A DNA stretch of 64,000 nt from Chromatocurvus sp964613795 (GCA_964613795.1 CAZTJR010000013.1:23960-87959); one strand, 5' to 3'. Positions 55,901 to 63,947 are shown, counted from the stretch's first letter. The notes: generated from the sequence alone by a model not told the origin. A program made the numbers and translations.

Positions 55901-56068
55901 TTCGGGCTCGCACCCCTGGTGTTCCTGCCCGGCGCCGGCACCGAACTCTATCGCGGCGTGGGCATCGTCGTGCTTGCCGGCATTCTGGTTTCCATGGTGA
56001 TAACGCTGACCTTTTTACCCAGTCTGCTGGTCAACCTGTTACGCCTGCGGGGTGCGCGGAACGCATAA
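52934..56068 (+). CDS. RND efflux permease with atypical proton-relay residues
   Basis: A 1044-residue RND pump with 12 helices (residues about 12-30, 335-480 and 860-1020 zones). The TM4 motif reads IAFAIGMTVDNTIVVLESIEQ, where AcrB has two adjacent Asp; here one Asp is followed by Asn. The TM10 motif reads GFIILLGTVVNNPILIVEQTRRN; the AcrB Lys is replaced by Asn. So two of three classical proton-relay residues differ, as in a less-studied RND branch. It partners the adaptor upstream. Substrate unknown; it probably exports small molecules with a different coupling route. Convergent with dabA. Confidence 0.9.
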   Translation: MLEAPINNGKLLSVLVLIVCVLGIAAARLIPVQMIPDLDVRTISVVTQWAGATPQDIEKEILVEQERYLRNIPNLARMESTADTGRASIEMEFPFGVNVNETLIEVANALSQVPAYPINVDQPSIQSSSFSQNAFMYFGVTPLPGNPLDLDIDMISDFVDDNVRVRMERVSGVSQVELYGGAERQLQIHVDAAKLAQRGIGLTDVRDAVRQRNRDTSAGDLDDGRQRYLVRTIGRFDSEQEILDLVLARRNDTEVRLSDVATVTLDHFEVRQVSVTNDERSITLAVKREPGSNVIDIKYAILEVVEELRRDVLEPNGLTMVLVGDDARYVEASISNVIKNLILGAVLAALVLFLFLRTYRGTLIGLMGMPVCIIAAFLGLLLFERTINVISLAGIAFAIGMTVDNTIVVLESIEQARQRGRRAAEAAVAGVRDVWTAVVASSATTILVFVPVLLVQEEAGQIYSDIAIAISVAIFASMLFALGVVPAACAHIGIGGATRQTANDRAQARILASVVWLIRTPTRRAVTLLAGLLCTVGAAWWFMPAAEYLPEGEEPKAFTSMIPPPGYSLSAMLEIHGEIRDRLAQARAAEPAAFDRSEQAIPALKYFTLRTSASGLRVMSEPKREDDIEAMMSSLTTLFESYQGMRAFSGRGSIISSSQGGTRAVNLDIAGPDMASLYSAAASAYRRAESLFDNPQIDSRPASLSLDQPLLQIRPRWSRLSESGFTADAFGYSVASLSDGAFVDEYFVDDDKVDIFLFSAAGQNQTPDQLGTLPLVTPMGSVVPLASLADIVTTIDSDSLRRVDGRRTVTLSVIPPRNVALETAVKRIRQELLPAMRAAGEVATDVDISISGAADQLDATRESLSENLLVAVILIYLLMVAIFSHWGFPLVILTTVPLGIAGGLVGLVLINGLGALLHRLDLPGIVQPFDMITMLGFIILLGTVVNNPILIVEQTRRNLENHALPLQEAVSRAVATRLRPILMSTATTVFGLAPLVFLPGAGTELYRGVGIVVLAGILVSMVITLTFLPSLLVNLLRLRGARNA

Positions 56069-56084
56069 TGCGACGGCACCCCGC
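56047..56084. terminator. 9-bp inverted repeat between convergent genes
   Basis: GCGGGGTGC (56047-56055) and GCACCCCGC (56076-56084) form a perfect 9-bp inverted repeat with a 20-nt spacer across the RND pump stop and the gap to dabA. No T-run adjoins, so factor-independent termination is uncertain; it may still be a bidirectional stop. Confidence 0.4.
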
Positions 56085-56095
56085 ACACCAGCGGA

Positions 56096-58537
56096 TCAGG
56101 CGGCTTCCCACTCACCGTTTCGCCACGTCTCTACCACCTCGTCCCCCAACCGGAACAGATATACCCAGTCGTTGGCGATCAGGCTGCGAACCTGCGGCTG
56201 CGCGGTGAGTACAGCCTCTATCCGAGCTCGCGGCGCGTCGATAAAGACCGACAGGCGCAGCGGCTCGTGCTGCCATTGCTTACCGTCGTGCAGCGACTGC
56301 AATGGCAGTCCGATGCGCAGGTCTCCCGTATTACCTTCAAACACGCCGATCCTCCCGCCAACAACGTTATGCAGCAGCTTGTTGCCGGCACCAAAGCGCA
56401 GGTTATCCACCGTCGACATGAAGTACTGCATGTTGATCCAGTGTGCCACTACCATGGGTGCCGTCATGATCTGGGTCAGCACATCGCCGTCAGGGTCGCG
56501 ACCGGGAGCGTACTCATGCAGAAACACCCGACCATCCAGGCAGATGTTCCTGCTGCGCCAGCGCGGCGCCACTATCATCGCCGCATTGTTCGCCAGCCCC
56601 CATTCCGGGCGCGTTTCGGCCCAGTTTCGTGTCCGCTTGCGCAGCGATCGCCCAAGGGCTCGTGGAGAGTTTTCAAGATGCTTCAGCCCAAGACGGGGCG
56701 CGCGCTCAGCGCGTGCCCTCAGCGTTGCCCGGTTGAGACGACGCTGCAGGCGGGCAAGGTCATCACGGTGGGACGCGGGCACATCCGTCGTGTCAAAGAG
56801 CGTCACCTCATCCGTCGTGGTGTCGTGCAATGCCGCGATGAATATACAGCGCTCGGGAATCACGACACCCCGAACCTCCAGGACATCCCGAACGGCGCGA
56901 TCGTTCAACCATCTGACCAGAAGACGCGCGTTGACTTCACCTGTCTGACCTCCGCAGGCACCGCAATCGAGGCCCGCGGCGTGTGCATTGTTGTCCGAGG
57001 AACTGCCGTGGCCAGCAATGAGAAACAGGCGCGCGAAGCCGTGGGTCATGCCCATGCCGCGCAGAGCCCCCTCGGCAAAGTCTGCCCTGGCATCCAGGCT
57101 GATCGACGGCTCGCTGATGCAGGGAGTGAGCTCATGGGTTTCCTTGCGAGATAGCCCGGCATGCGCGGGTGGCGCGTCTGGTGACAGCGCACTCAAAGCC
57201 CGGCCGATCAGCCGGAAGCCGTACGTCAGTCCCAGACTCTCCACAAGGCTGAAGCCAGATAGCGCGGAGCGCTCGAATCCACGCCAGACCCGCTTTCCCC
57301 GCAGCCGCGCCTGCCGGCGCTCGGCCAGCGCCGCTGGTGCGCTGTCGGTGGCGTGTAGAGCAGGGGCAAGCAGACCGGGAAGCTGCGGCCGCGTTGCCTG
57401 CGTACCGACAGGCGTATAGTCGATAGGCAAGCCAAAAAAACCGGCAAATCCCAGCGTTTTCACATCGTCGTCCCCGGCCTCAAAGGCGCGGCGGAAAACC
57501 TCCGAGCGCACGTCGATGCAGAATGCCGCCTGCAGGCTGACGCTCGCTGCCACCTGTCCGTCGGCCCGCGCGTCATCGGCATTCAACGCCGTGACCAGTG
57601 AGGACTGGTACGCAATTTCATGCGCTCTCTGCCACAGGCGGGAGAGCAACAGGGCATTCGCCACCGGCGCCGCCGCACGCTTTTCCCAGCGCCGCTGCCA
57701 GTGGTCGAACACGGACGCCTCGTCGCGATCACCATCGTCCAGAAGAATTTCCCAGGCCACGCGAACCGCCAGCAGCGATTCAATCACCGCATCGTCACCG
57801 CCGGCAAGGCCCGCCTGCCAGCGCCGATACGCACACCACGACGCCCAGCCGTTAATTCTGAGGATAGCGACGCCGAGAAATTCCTCGAGGGCCTGTGCAT
57901 CCAGTGCGAAGGCCTGTGCCGCCAGTGCCGGTATGTCCATCGGCGCAGCAGGCAACTGCCGGACGCGTTCACGCAGGCCGGGCATACCCATCAGCCACTC
58001 GATGGAAGGGTCAGCCTGCAGCGCGCGGCGCCACTCAGCGTAGAAACACTCGCTATACGCATGGCGCCAATCAGCCTGGGTTGTATCGAAGAAAGAGGCC
58101 GCGAACTGGGAGATCTGCTGCGCAATGGTTTCCCGCCAGGACGGCGACCGTGCCAGGTCACGCCGCGTATCCAGAAGGTCTGATGGCAGCGGTAGCGCCT
58201 CGGACCCGGCAGCACCGGACTTCAGTGCCGATAGTGCGGAAACCTCCGTAAAGGGACTCCCGGTTTCCTCGATCGCCCGGCGCAGGTGTTCGGGGCGAAT
58301 GCTGCCCTGAAGCCAGGCGTCGTGATAGTAGTCGGCGGACATGTACATCGAAGACCCTGCAAGGCGCGAAAGATCCTCAGCAACCCGATGGAACGGCTGG
58401 TCGGTGTGATGCCAGAGGGGATTGACGGCAATCAGCCGATCCAGTGGCCATGCCGGCGCCATCCGACGACACACACCTTCCACCGCCTGACGCACCGCGT
58501 CATCACTTACTTTCGAGATCGGTGTCATTGCTGTCAT
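56096..58537 (-). CDS. dabA: DabA (DUF2309), inorganic carbon uptake subunit
   Basis: An 813-residue DUF2309 protein, the beta-carbonic-anhydrase-like subunit of the DAC (DabAB) system that energetically traps CO2 as bicarbonate. The zinc-site residues fit: AFCIDVRSE (Cys 340, Asp 342) and LFLIAGHGSSSDNNAHAAGLDCGACGG (His 510, Cys 525), with the same 15-residue spacing between His and Cys as in Halothiobacillus DabA (His 524, Cys 539). Other blocks: LIAVNPLWHHTDQPF and GFAGFFGLPIDYTPVG. Its start overlaps the dabB stop (58534-58537, ATGA), so the subunits are made together. A peripheral membrane-bound protein. Confidence 0.95.
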   Translation of the reverse strand: MTAMTPISKVSDDAVRQAVEGVCRRMAPAWPLDRLIAVNPLWHHTDQPFHRVAEDLSRLAGSSMYMSADYYHDAWLQGSIRPEHLRRAIEETGSPFTEVSALSALKSGAAGSEALPLPSDLLDTRRDLARSPSWRETIAQQISQFAASFFDTTQADWRHAYSECFYAEWRRALQADPSIEWLMGMPGLRERVRQLPAAPMDIPALAAQAFALDAQALEEFLGVAILRINGWASWCAYRRWQAGLAGGDDAVIESLLAVRVAWEILLDDGDRDEASVFDHWQRRWEKRAAAPVANALLLSRLWQRAHEIAYQSSLVTALNADDARADGQVAASVSLQAAFCIDVRSEVFRRAFEAGDDDVKTLGFAGFFGLPIDYTPVGTQATRPQLPGLLAPALHATDSAPAALAERRQARLRGKRVWRGFERSALSGFSLVESLGLTYGFRLIGRALSALSPDAPPAHAGLSRKETHELTPCISEPSISLDARADFAEGALRGMGMTHGFARLFLIAGHGSSSDNNAHAAGLDCGACGGQTGEVNARLLVRWLNDRAVRDVLEVRGVVIPERCIFIAALHDTTTDEVTLFDTTDVPASHRDDLARLQRRLNRATLRARAERAPRLGLKHLENSPRALGRSLRKRTRNWAETRPEWGLANNAAMIVAPRWRSRNICLDGRVFLHEYAPGRDPDGDVLTQIMTAPMVVAHWINMQYFMSTVDNLRFGAGNKLLHNVVGGRIGVFEGNTGDLRIGLPLQSLHDGKQWQHEPLRLSVFIDAPRARIEAVLTAQPQVRSLIANDWVYLFRLGDEVVETWRNGEWEAA

Positions 58538-60078
58538 TGCGCTACTCCCTGAGAGGTTACGGGTAAAGATCCACTGCTTGTCGAAGTCGGTCGTTTCAGC
58601 GAGATCGGCCAGAGTCGAAACGTGAGGCGTGTCATTTTTTCATCGAGGTAAAAGCCCGCGAACGCCAGACCAAAAAGGCGATCAGCGGCCGCTCCACGCG
58701 GGCCGGTGGCGATCCAGAGCTGCGCGGCATAAAAGGCGATAAACACCAGGGCCGCCAGCACCACCAGGCCGGCCTGCGGCGCATGATGCTCGGGCAGCAG
58801 ACTCGAAAACAGGGTATGCCACGCAAGGAAAAGACCCACCACACCCAGGAATCGCATGGCAGCCACGGCGACAACCGTCGGTGAGACAGGGCGGACACCC
58901 ACCAGAAGCGGTGCACAGCCAAGCCCCAGAATGAGGATCACCGCTATGCTCATGGGCGCGGCGAAGGCAAAGGTGGAATACATCAGCACAAGGCCCTGCA
59001 CGGCAAGAACGGAGATCACCGCGGCAAACAACGGTTCCAGGGTGCTGTTGATACTGCTCGGTCGCGGCAGAAGCTCATCAGCCCGCGAACGGTGAACCAC
59101 GCCGCTGGCGGAGAGAAAGGCATGCGCCTTGTAGAACGAATGGGCGATCAGGTGCAGCATGGCGAGATCGTAGAGCCCCAACCCGCACTCCATGAGCATG
59201 AAGCCCATCTGGGCACAGGTTGACCAGGCGAGACGCACCTTGATGCTGATGCGCGTCAACATGGCGAGCCCCGCCAGTAGAGCCGTCAGGCTACCGACCA
59301 GCACGAGGAGCGTCTGTGCGGAGGCGGACCCTGAAAACAGGGCCGCCAGCCGGATGATCACCACACCGCCGAGATTGACAATACCCGCGTGTAGAAACGC
59401 CGATACCGGCGTCGGCGCTTCCATGACCTGCATCAGCCAACCGTGCAGTGGCAGCTGTGCGGACTTCAGTAGCACGGCGACGGCAATCAGCACCGCCGCC
59501 AGGTTCAGACCCGGCGTGAGCTCAGGCATCAAGTCCAGCGCCAGCGTCATCTCGCTGATCCTGAAGGTATCGAGTGCGTCAAATATCAGGAGAACCGCGA
59601 TCAGCAGGCAGATCTCGGCAAGCCGGCTGGCGATGAACTTTTTGTGCGCTGCCACCTGCGCGGGGACCCGGTCGGGATAAAAAACCAGCAAACGGTGCAG
59701 GCCGAGACTGGTTGCCACCCAGGCCACCAGCAGCAGACCGAGGTGATCCGTAACCACAACGGTCATGACCGCAGCAAGGGTGAACATCAACGCAGCGACA
59801 TAGCGGGGCTGGCCCGGCTCCCCTCGAAGATAGTCACGGGAAAAGCGCACGATGACCCAGGCGACAATGGCAATCAGCAGCGCGGGCAGAGCGCTCGATG
59901 CCGGTGCCACACCCTGCGCCATCAACAGGCCTCCCCCAGCAGCAGCGAGCATGCCGGCAATCGCGCTGATGTCAGCCAGACGCCAGGCGCGCGCTGGAAA
60001 CGCGCTGGATAGAAGACACCCCAATAGATAGACCAGGGGCAATTGCCATAAGGCAAAACTGATGTTCATGGGAATCAC
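58534..60078 (-). CDS. dabB: DabB, NuoL-like cation/proton subunit of DAC
   Basis: A 514-residue, roughly 13-helix membrane protein of the NADH-quinone oxidoreductase L/Mrp family. LLKSAQLPLHGWLMQVMEAPTPVSAFLHAGIVNLGGVVIIRLAALF (about 204-249) is the classical NuoL/MrpA H+-channel motif, and AHSFYKAHAFLSASGVVHRSR follows. It transports the cation that drives bicarbonate accumulation by DabA. The start is GTG 60078, with AAGGAG 6 nt upstream (ATG 60069 is too far from it). It is the promoter-proximal gene of the dabBA operon, transcribed divergently from the LysR gene. Confidence 0.93.
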   Translation of the reverse strand: MIPMNISFALWQLPLVYLLGCLLSSAFPARAWRLADISAIAGMLAAAGGGLLMAQGVAPASSALPALLIAIVAWVIVRFSRDYLRGEPGQPRYVAALMFTLAAVMTVVVTDHLGLLLVAWVATSLGLHRLLVFYPDRVPAQVAAHKKFIASRLAEICLLIAVLLIFDALDTFRISEMTLALDLMPELTPGLNLAAVLIAVAVLLKSAQLPLHGWLMQVMEAPTPVSAFLHAGIVNLGGVVIIRLAALFSGSASAQTLLVLVGSLTALLAGLAMLTRISIKVRLAWSTCAQMGFMLMECGLGLYDLAMLHLIAHSFYKAHAFLSASGVVHRSRADELLPRPSSINSTLEPLFAAVISVLAVQGLVLMYSTFAFAAPMSIAVILILGLGCAPLLVGVRPVSPTVVAVAAMRFLGVVGLFLAWHTLFSSLLPEHHAPQAGLVVLAALVFIAFYAAQLWIATGPRGAAADRLFGLAFAGFYLDEKMTRLTFRLWPISLKRPTSTSSGSLPVTSQGVAQ

Positions 60079-60116
60079 GACACACTCCTTCTGCTGTTTG
60101 AGTGTGCAGAGCTTGC

Positions 60117-60132
60117 AACAATCGCAATTGTT
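60117..60132. promoter_or_regulatory. Candidate LysR operator between dabB and lysR genes
   Basis: AACAAT (60117-60122) and ATTGTT (60127-60132) form a perfect 6-bp inverted repeat with CGCA between, in a 96-bp AT-rich divergent intergenic region. This is the size and symmetry of LysR-type sites. Confidence 0.5.
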
Positions 60133-60174
60133 ATTAAAATAGATTTAAAAAGTTAAACGTTCTTTTTTATAAAT

Positions 60175-61062
60175 ATGAGCAACCGGCGCCAACTAAACTT
60201 CCATCACCTCTACTACTTCTGGCGCGTGGCCAAGGAGCAGCATCTCACCCGTGCGGCAGACAAGCTTCACGTTTCGCAGTCGGCTCTGTCTCTGCAGATA
60301 AAGAAACTCGAAGACAGCCTGGGTCAGGCGTTGTTCCTGCGCGAGGGGCGTAGCCTGCAGCTGACCGATTTCGGCAACCTGGTCATGGGATACGCGGAGA
60401 ACATCTTTGATCTTGGCGACGAATTGCTGGCGGCGGTAGAGGGTGCGGACACCGCAAACATTCAGCGCCTGCGGATTGGTTCCGTGTCCACGCTGTCACG
60501 GAATTTTCAGGAAAATTTCCTGAAACCCATTCTGCGTCTGGAGCAGATCAACATTGTCCATGAATCGGCGGGCTTCGAGGACCTGATTCAGCGCCTGCGC
60601 GTGCACAGGCTCGATCTGGTGTTATCCAACCGGTCATTGACATCCATGGAGACGGGCGCCCTGCGCTGCAAGCGGATTGCCAGGCAGCGCGTCTGCCTGG
60701 TGGGTCCGCCACAGGAAAAATGTCGCGCCTTCCACTGGCCGGATGATCTCGAGGGCTCGCGCCTCCTGTTGCCCGGCCCGAGCAGTGACATACGCAACCA
60801 GTTCAACCTGATGTGCGAAGAACTGAATCTTGCCATCCGGCCTCACGCCGAGGTCGACGATATGGCCATGCTGCGTCTGATGGCGCGGGACTCGGGGGGC
60901 CTCGCCGTCGTCCCGGACGTCGTGGTTCAGGACGAACTCGACGCCGGTCTTCTGGAGATATATGCCGTGCTGCCTGATGTGTTTGAAACCTTCTACGCCA
61001 TTACGGCACAGCGCATGCTGCAGCCGGCGCTGCTGCAGACACTGCTCAATGCCAGGCGGTAA
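60175..61062 (+). CDS. LysR-type regulator, NhaR-like, divergent from dabBA
   Basis: A 295-residue LysR-family protein. The N-terminal winged HTH is LNFHHLYYFWRVAKEQHLTRAADKLHVSQSALSLQIKKLEDSLGQALFLREGRSLQLTDFG (about 7-68), and a two-lobed effector domain follows (LRIGSVSTLSRNFQENFLKPILRLEQINIVHES...). The start and long FHHLYYFWRVA helix resemble NhaR-like regulators, some of which act on cation/bicarbonate genes. It is transcribed divergently from dabB with a shared AT-rich intergenic region, so it very probably controls the DabAB operon. No clear ribosome site precedes ATG 60175. Confidence 0.93.
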   Translation: MSNRRQLNFHHLYYFWRVAKEQHLTRAADKLHVSQSALSLQIKKLEDSLGQALFLREGRSLQLTDFGNLVMGYAENIFDLGDELLAAVEGADTANIQRLRIGSVSTLSRNFQENFLKPILRLEQINIVHESAGFEDLIQRLRVHRLDLVLSNRSLTSMETGALRCKRIARQRVCLVGPPQEKCRAFHWPDDLEGSRLLLPGPSSDIRNQFNLMCEELNLAIRPHAEVDDMAMLRLMARDSGGLAVVPDVVVQDELDAGLLEIYAVLPDVFETFYAITAQRMLQPALLQTLLNARR

Positions 61063-61111
61063 ACGCCGACCCGTCCGGCGTCGGCCCCATCACAGCGGGA
61101 CCGCAGCGTAC

Positions 61112-62404
61112 TTACGGTGCTGCTGCCGCCGTCATGTAGTCCAGCGTCAGTGCTGTGAGTGCCCGCACACCCACAGGCAGGGCACGCTCGTCCGCATAGA
61201 AGCGCGGCGAATGATTCGGGTACACCAGCGCGGGATCGTCCGATGCAATGCCGAGAAACAGGAAGAGCCCCGGAACCGCCTCAGCGAGATAGGAAAAATC
61301 CTCCGCGCCCGTCACGCGAGGAGACTCAAAGTACTTGTCACCGGCCACCCGCTTCAGCGTGGGCAGCATTTGCGCCGTCAGCGCCGGATCGTTCGCGGTC
61401 ACCGGATAACCCAGGCTGATATCCACCTCGGCCGTTGCCCCGCTGCTACTGGCAATCGTCTCTGCCGTGCGCGTGACGCGCTCGTGAATCTGTGTGCGGG
61501 TTTCCGCATCGAAGGTCCTGAGCGTTCCCACCATCTCGACCTCGGACGGGATGATATTATGGCGCACGCCGCCATGAATCGCCCCCACGGTGACAATAGA
61601 GGGTGTCTTGGTGGCGTCGAGCTGTCGCGAGGCAATGGTCTGCAGACCCATGACAATCTGGCTGGCGGAGACGATCGGATCGATCCCTCCCCAGGGCATC
61701 GCCCCGTGAGTCTGCTTGCCCTGGACTCTGATTGAAAAACTGTCGGAGGACGCCATCATGCCGCCGGGGCGTGTTGAAATCGAGCCCACCGGCGCCGGCC
61801 AGACATGCAGGCCGAACACCGCATCGGGTGTGAGCGACTCGAACACGCCCTCTTTCAACATGAGTTCGGCGCCTCCCTCCTCGCCCTCGGGCGCCCCCTC
61901 TTCCGCCGGCTGGAACAAAAACATGACCGTTCCAGGAAGGCTGTCTCCCATGCCTGCCAGCACTTCGGCGACCCCCATGAGTATGGCGACATGATTGTCA
62001 TGGCCACAGGCGTGCATGACGCCCACTTCCTCGCCATTATAAGTCGTGCGAACCGTCGATGCGAAAGGCACATCCACCGCCTCGGTGACCGGCAGCGCGT
62101 CCATATCGGCGCGCAATGCCACAACAGGACCCTCACCACCCCGAAGCACGCCGACAACACCGGTATGGGCTACACCAGTGGTCACTTCCATTCCCAACGA
62201 TTTAAGATGATCAGCCACGAGGCCGGCCGTTCTGAACTCACGATTTCCCAGTTCGGGATTGGCGTGAATGTCGCGGCGCCAGGCGACCACCCTGTCTGCG
62301 ACATCCTCGACGCCACGCTGCACCGAGGCCGGCAGCGCCCCGTCATCGGCCATGGCCAGAGAATTGGCCACCAGCGCCAGCACCAGGATTCCCCGTTTCA
62401 TCAT
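61112..62404 (-). CDS. Exported M20 amidohydrolase/aminoacylase
   Basis: A 430-residue enzyme of the M20D (IAA-amino acid hydrolase/hippurate hydrolase-like) group with a signal peptide (MMKRGILVLALVANSLAMA). ATG 62404 has GGAGAG about 8 nt upstream. Motifs: RDIHANPELGNREFRTAGLVADHL, VALRADMDALPV, GVMHACGHDNHVAILMGVAEVLA, LFQPAEEGAPEGEEGGAELMLKEG (catalytic Glu-Glu), VGAIHGGVRHNIIPSEVEMVGTLR and GAEDFSYLAEAVPG. Metal-binding Cys and His (CGHD) are intact. It would deacylate N-acyl amino acids or cleave amide conjugates in the periplasm. Confidence 0.93.
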   Translation of the reverse strand: MMKRGILVLALVANSLAMADDGALPASVQRGVEDVADRVVAWRRDIHANPELGNREFRTAGLVADHLKSLGMEVTTGVAHTGVVGVLRGGEGPVVALRADMDALPVTEAVDVPFASTVRTTYNGEEVGVMHACGHDNHVAILMGVAEVLAGMGDSLPGTVMFLFQPAEEGAPEGEEGGAELMLKEGVFESLTPDAVFGLHVWPAPVGSISTRPGGMMASSDSFSIRVQGKQTHGAMPWGGIDPIVSASQIVMGLQTIASRQLDATKTPSIVTVGAIHGGVRHNIIPSEVEMVGTLRTFDAETRTQIHERVTRTAETIASSSGATAEVDISLGYPVTANDPALTAQMLPTLKRVAGDKYFESPRVTGAEDFSYLAEAVPGLFLFLGIASDDPALVYPNHSPRFYADERALPVGVRALTALTLDYMTAAAAP

Positions 62405-62515
62405 GTTTGCACTCTCCGCCTCGATCATGGTTCTGCCTGCAGGCATCGTACGCATCAGGCAGTCTGAGCCTTAAGCTACCACCGGGGGAAGCGTTTGCAC
62501 AGAGACTTTCTGCGC

Positions 62516-62833
62516 TCAGATCACGCTGTTGAGTTGCGCAGCAAGGCGACGCTGAAGATGATCCTCCAGCTTGCGTGCCATATCCTCGGCAAGCTGCAGC
62601 TCGCCACTTGCGCGATCTGCGTCTTTGCGATCCTGCTCACCCCTGTCGGCCACTAATGGCTCCTGGCTTGCCGTGATATCTGCACTCACTGAGGTACTTG
62701 AGGTCGCGGCGAGCCCCAGCGTTTCCTTGTTCAGCGGTCGATCTGTGGCCGATGCGGCAATACTGTTCATACCCAGCATGCCGGAAACCAGCGTGCCGAT
62801 GCCGAATCGAATGATCAAGGTCCTGACGTTCAT
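62516..62833 (-). CDS. Small exported protein of unknown function
   Basis: A 105-residue protein from ATG 62833 (GGAGAACA upstream). A signal-like N-terminus (MNVRTLIIRFGIGTLVSGMLGMNSIAASA, cleavage near 29) precedes a polar sequence rich in Thr/Ser, then Asp/Glu/Arg/Lys (ADRGEQDRKDADRASGELQLAEDMARKLEDHLQRRLAAQ), predicted to be helical. No known motif. Its upstream region has a perfect 8-bp inverted repeat. Secreted or periplasmic, possibly a coiled coil. Confidence 0.6.
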   Translation of the reverse strand: MNVRTLIIRFGIGTLVSGMLGMNSIAASATDRPLNKETLGLAATSSTSVSADITASQEPLVADRGEQDRKDADRASGELQLAEDMARKLEDHLQRRLAAQLNSVI

Positions 62834-62885
62834 GTGTGCCTGTTCTCCGTTAATGGTTGCAGCGACCGGGTGACCCGCCGCCATA

Positions 62886-62914
62886 GTGTTACCTGATGTG
62901 CAGTATGGTAACAC
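62886..62914. promoter_or_regulatory. Inverted repeat GTGTTACC/GGTAACAC
   Basis: GTGTTACC (62886-62893) and GGTAACAC (62907-62914) form a perfect 8-bp inverted repeat with a 13-nt spacer, about 55-80 nt upstream of the small exported protein. A further GTGTTACCTG occurs at about 63068-63077, near the end of the ADP-ribosylglycohydrolase gene. Likely a transcription-factor site. Confidence 0.45.
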
Positions 62915-63105
62915 CTTATGCCAAGAGAATTCCGGGGACAGAGCCCGCACACAGCGTACTTGTGTGTAAAAAATACACAATGCTGGAAAATGCAGGCAAA
63001 AAAAGGACTGCTTTCTGTTTTTAAGGGTTTTTACAGCGCCGGGTGCGCCGCGCCGAGCCACTGAAAAGTGTTACCTGCGTACGGCAAGCCGCAGCACAGC
63101 GGCCT

Positions 63106-63885
63106 TCAAACCCTCGACAGGACGAATCGATCACGAAAGGCGCTGACCACCTGGCAGAGATCCTCTGTGAGATAACGCGTCGCCTCGTGTTCAATGCCAG
63201 CGTTCACGGGGCCGTAGAAGGCTTCCGCGATAGCACCGGCGATACAGGCCTGAGTGTCACTGTCACCGCCTAACGACACCGCATTACGCACCGCATCCTC
63301 GAAATCACTGGCGTCAAGAAAAGCAATAATGGCCTCGGGCACCGAGCCCTGGCAGGAGACATCAAAGCGGTACATGGGTCTGATGGCCTCCAGAGACCGG
63401 TTGAGGCGGTAGCCGAAACGTCTGGATAGCTCCTCTCTAAGCGCAGCTTTGGAGGCCCCCTGTCTCGCCAGATAAACGGCGAGGGCCACCGCCTGGGCTC
63501 CCTTTATCCCCTCGGGGTGATTGTGAGTAATCCCGGCGCAGGCTGCCGCCTCCTGCAGCACGCGCTCCGGCGTATCAAAGGCGTAACCGACTGCGCTGAC
63601 CCGCATGGCAGACCCATTGCCCCAGCTGTTGTACGGCTTGCCGCCGTCGGTCTGCAGCCAGTAGATGAACGAGGCGCCGTAGCCCGCGTCGGGATAGCGG
63701 TGGGCGTATTCCCACACCCAGCGCCGATAATCACCGTCTTCCAGTAGCGCGTGTGCGACAGCCACCGTCAGTACGCTGTCGTCAGTGAATCGCCCTTGTG
63801 GATGAAACAGCGGAAAATCCTTCCGCTTCATGGGCGTACGCTCGTAGACAGAACCGACGATATCGCCGGCGATCGCACCGAACAT
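63106..63885 (-). CDS. ADP-ribosylglycohydrolase family protein
   Basis: A 259-residue DraG-like protein. Metal and ADP-ribose motifs are visible in order: GAIAGDIVGSVYE (1-13), FTDDSVLTVAVAHAL (di-Asp metal ligands), WGNGSAMRVSAVGYAF, AGITHNHPEGIKGAQAVALAVYLAR and LGGDSDTQACIAGAIAEAFYG (C-terminal Asp pair). All ligands look intact. It removes ADP-ribose from protein side chains or hydrolyses similar glycosidic bonds. GGAGG lies 5 nt before ATG 63885. No matching ADP-ribosyltransferase (DraT) gene is in the window, so the target is unknown. Confidence 0.93.
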   Translation of the reverse strand: MFGAIAGDIVGSVYERTPMKRKDFPLFHPQGRFTDDSVLTVAVAHALLEDGDYRRWVWEYAHRYPDAGYGASFIYWLQTDGGKPYNSWGNGSAMRVSAVGYAFDTPERVLQEAAACAGITHNHPEGIKGAQAVALAVYLARQGASKAALREELSRRFGYRLNRSLEAIRPMYRFDVSCQGSVPEAIIAFLDASDFEDAVRNAVSLGGDSDTQACIAGAIAEAFYGPVNAGIEHEATRYLTEDLCQVVSAFRDRFVLSRV

Positions 63886-63896
63886 GGGGGCCTCCT

Positions 63897-63921
63897 GCAG
63901 GGTTTCGACCCGCGACCCTGC
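63897..63921 (-). promoter_or_regulatory. Hairpin just upstream of the ADP-ribosylglycohydrolase gene
   Basis: GCAGGGT (63897-63903) and ACCCTGC (63915-63921) form a perfect 7-bp stem with an 11-nt loop, immediately upstream of the GGAGG (63889-63893) that serves the gene on the minus strand. It could influence access to the ribosome site or be a processed end. Confidence 0.4.
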
Positions 63922-63947
63922 TGGAAGGCAATCAGCGTGTCAACCGG

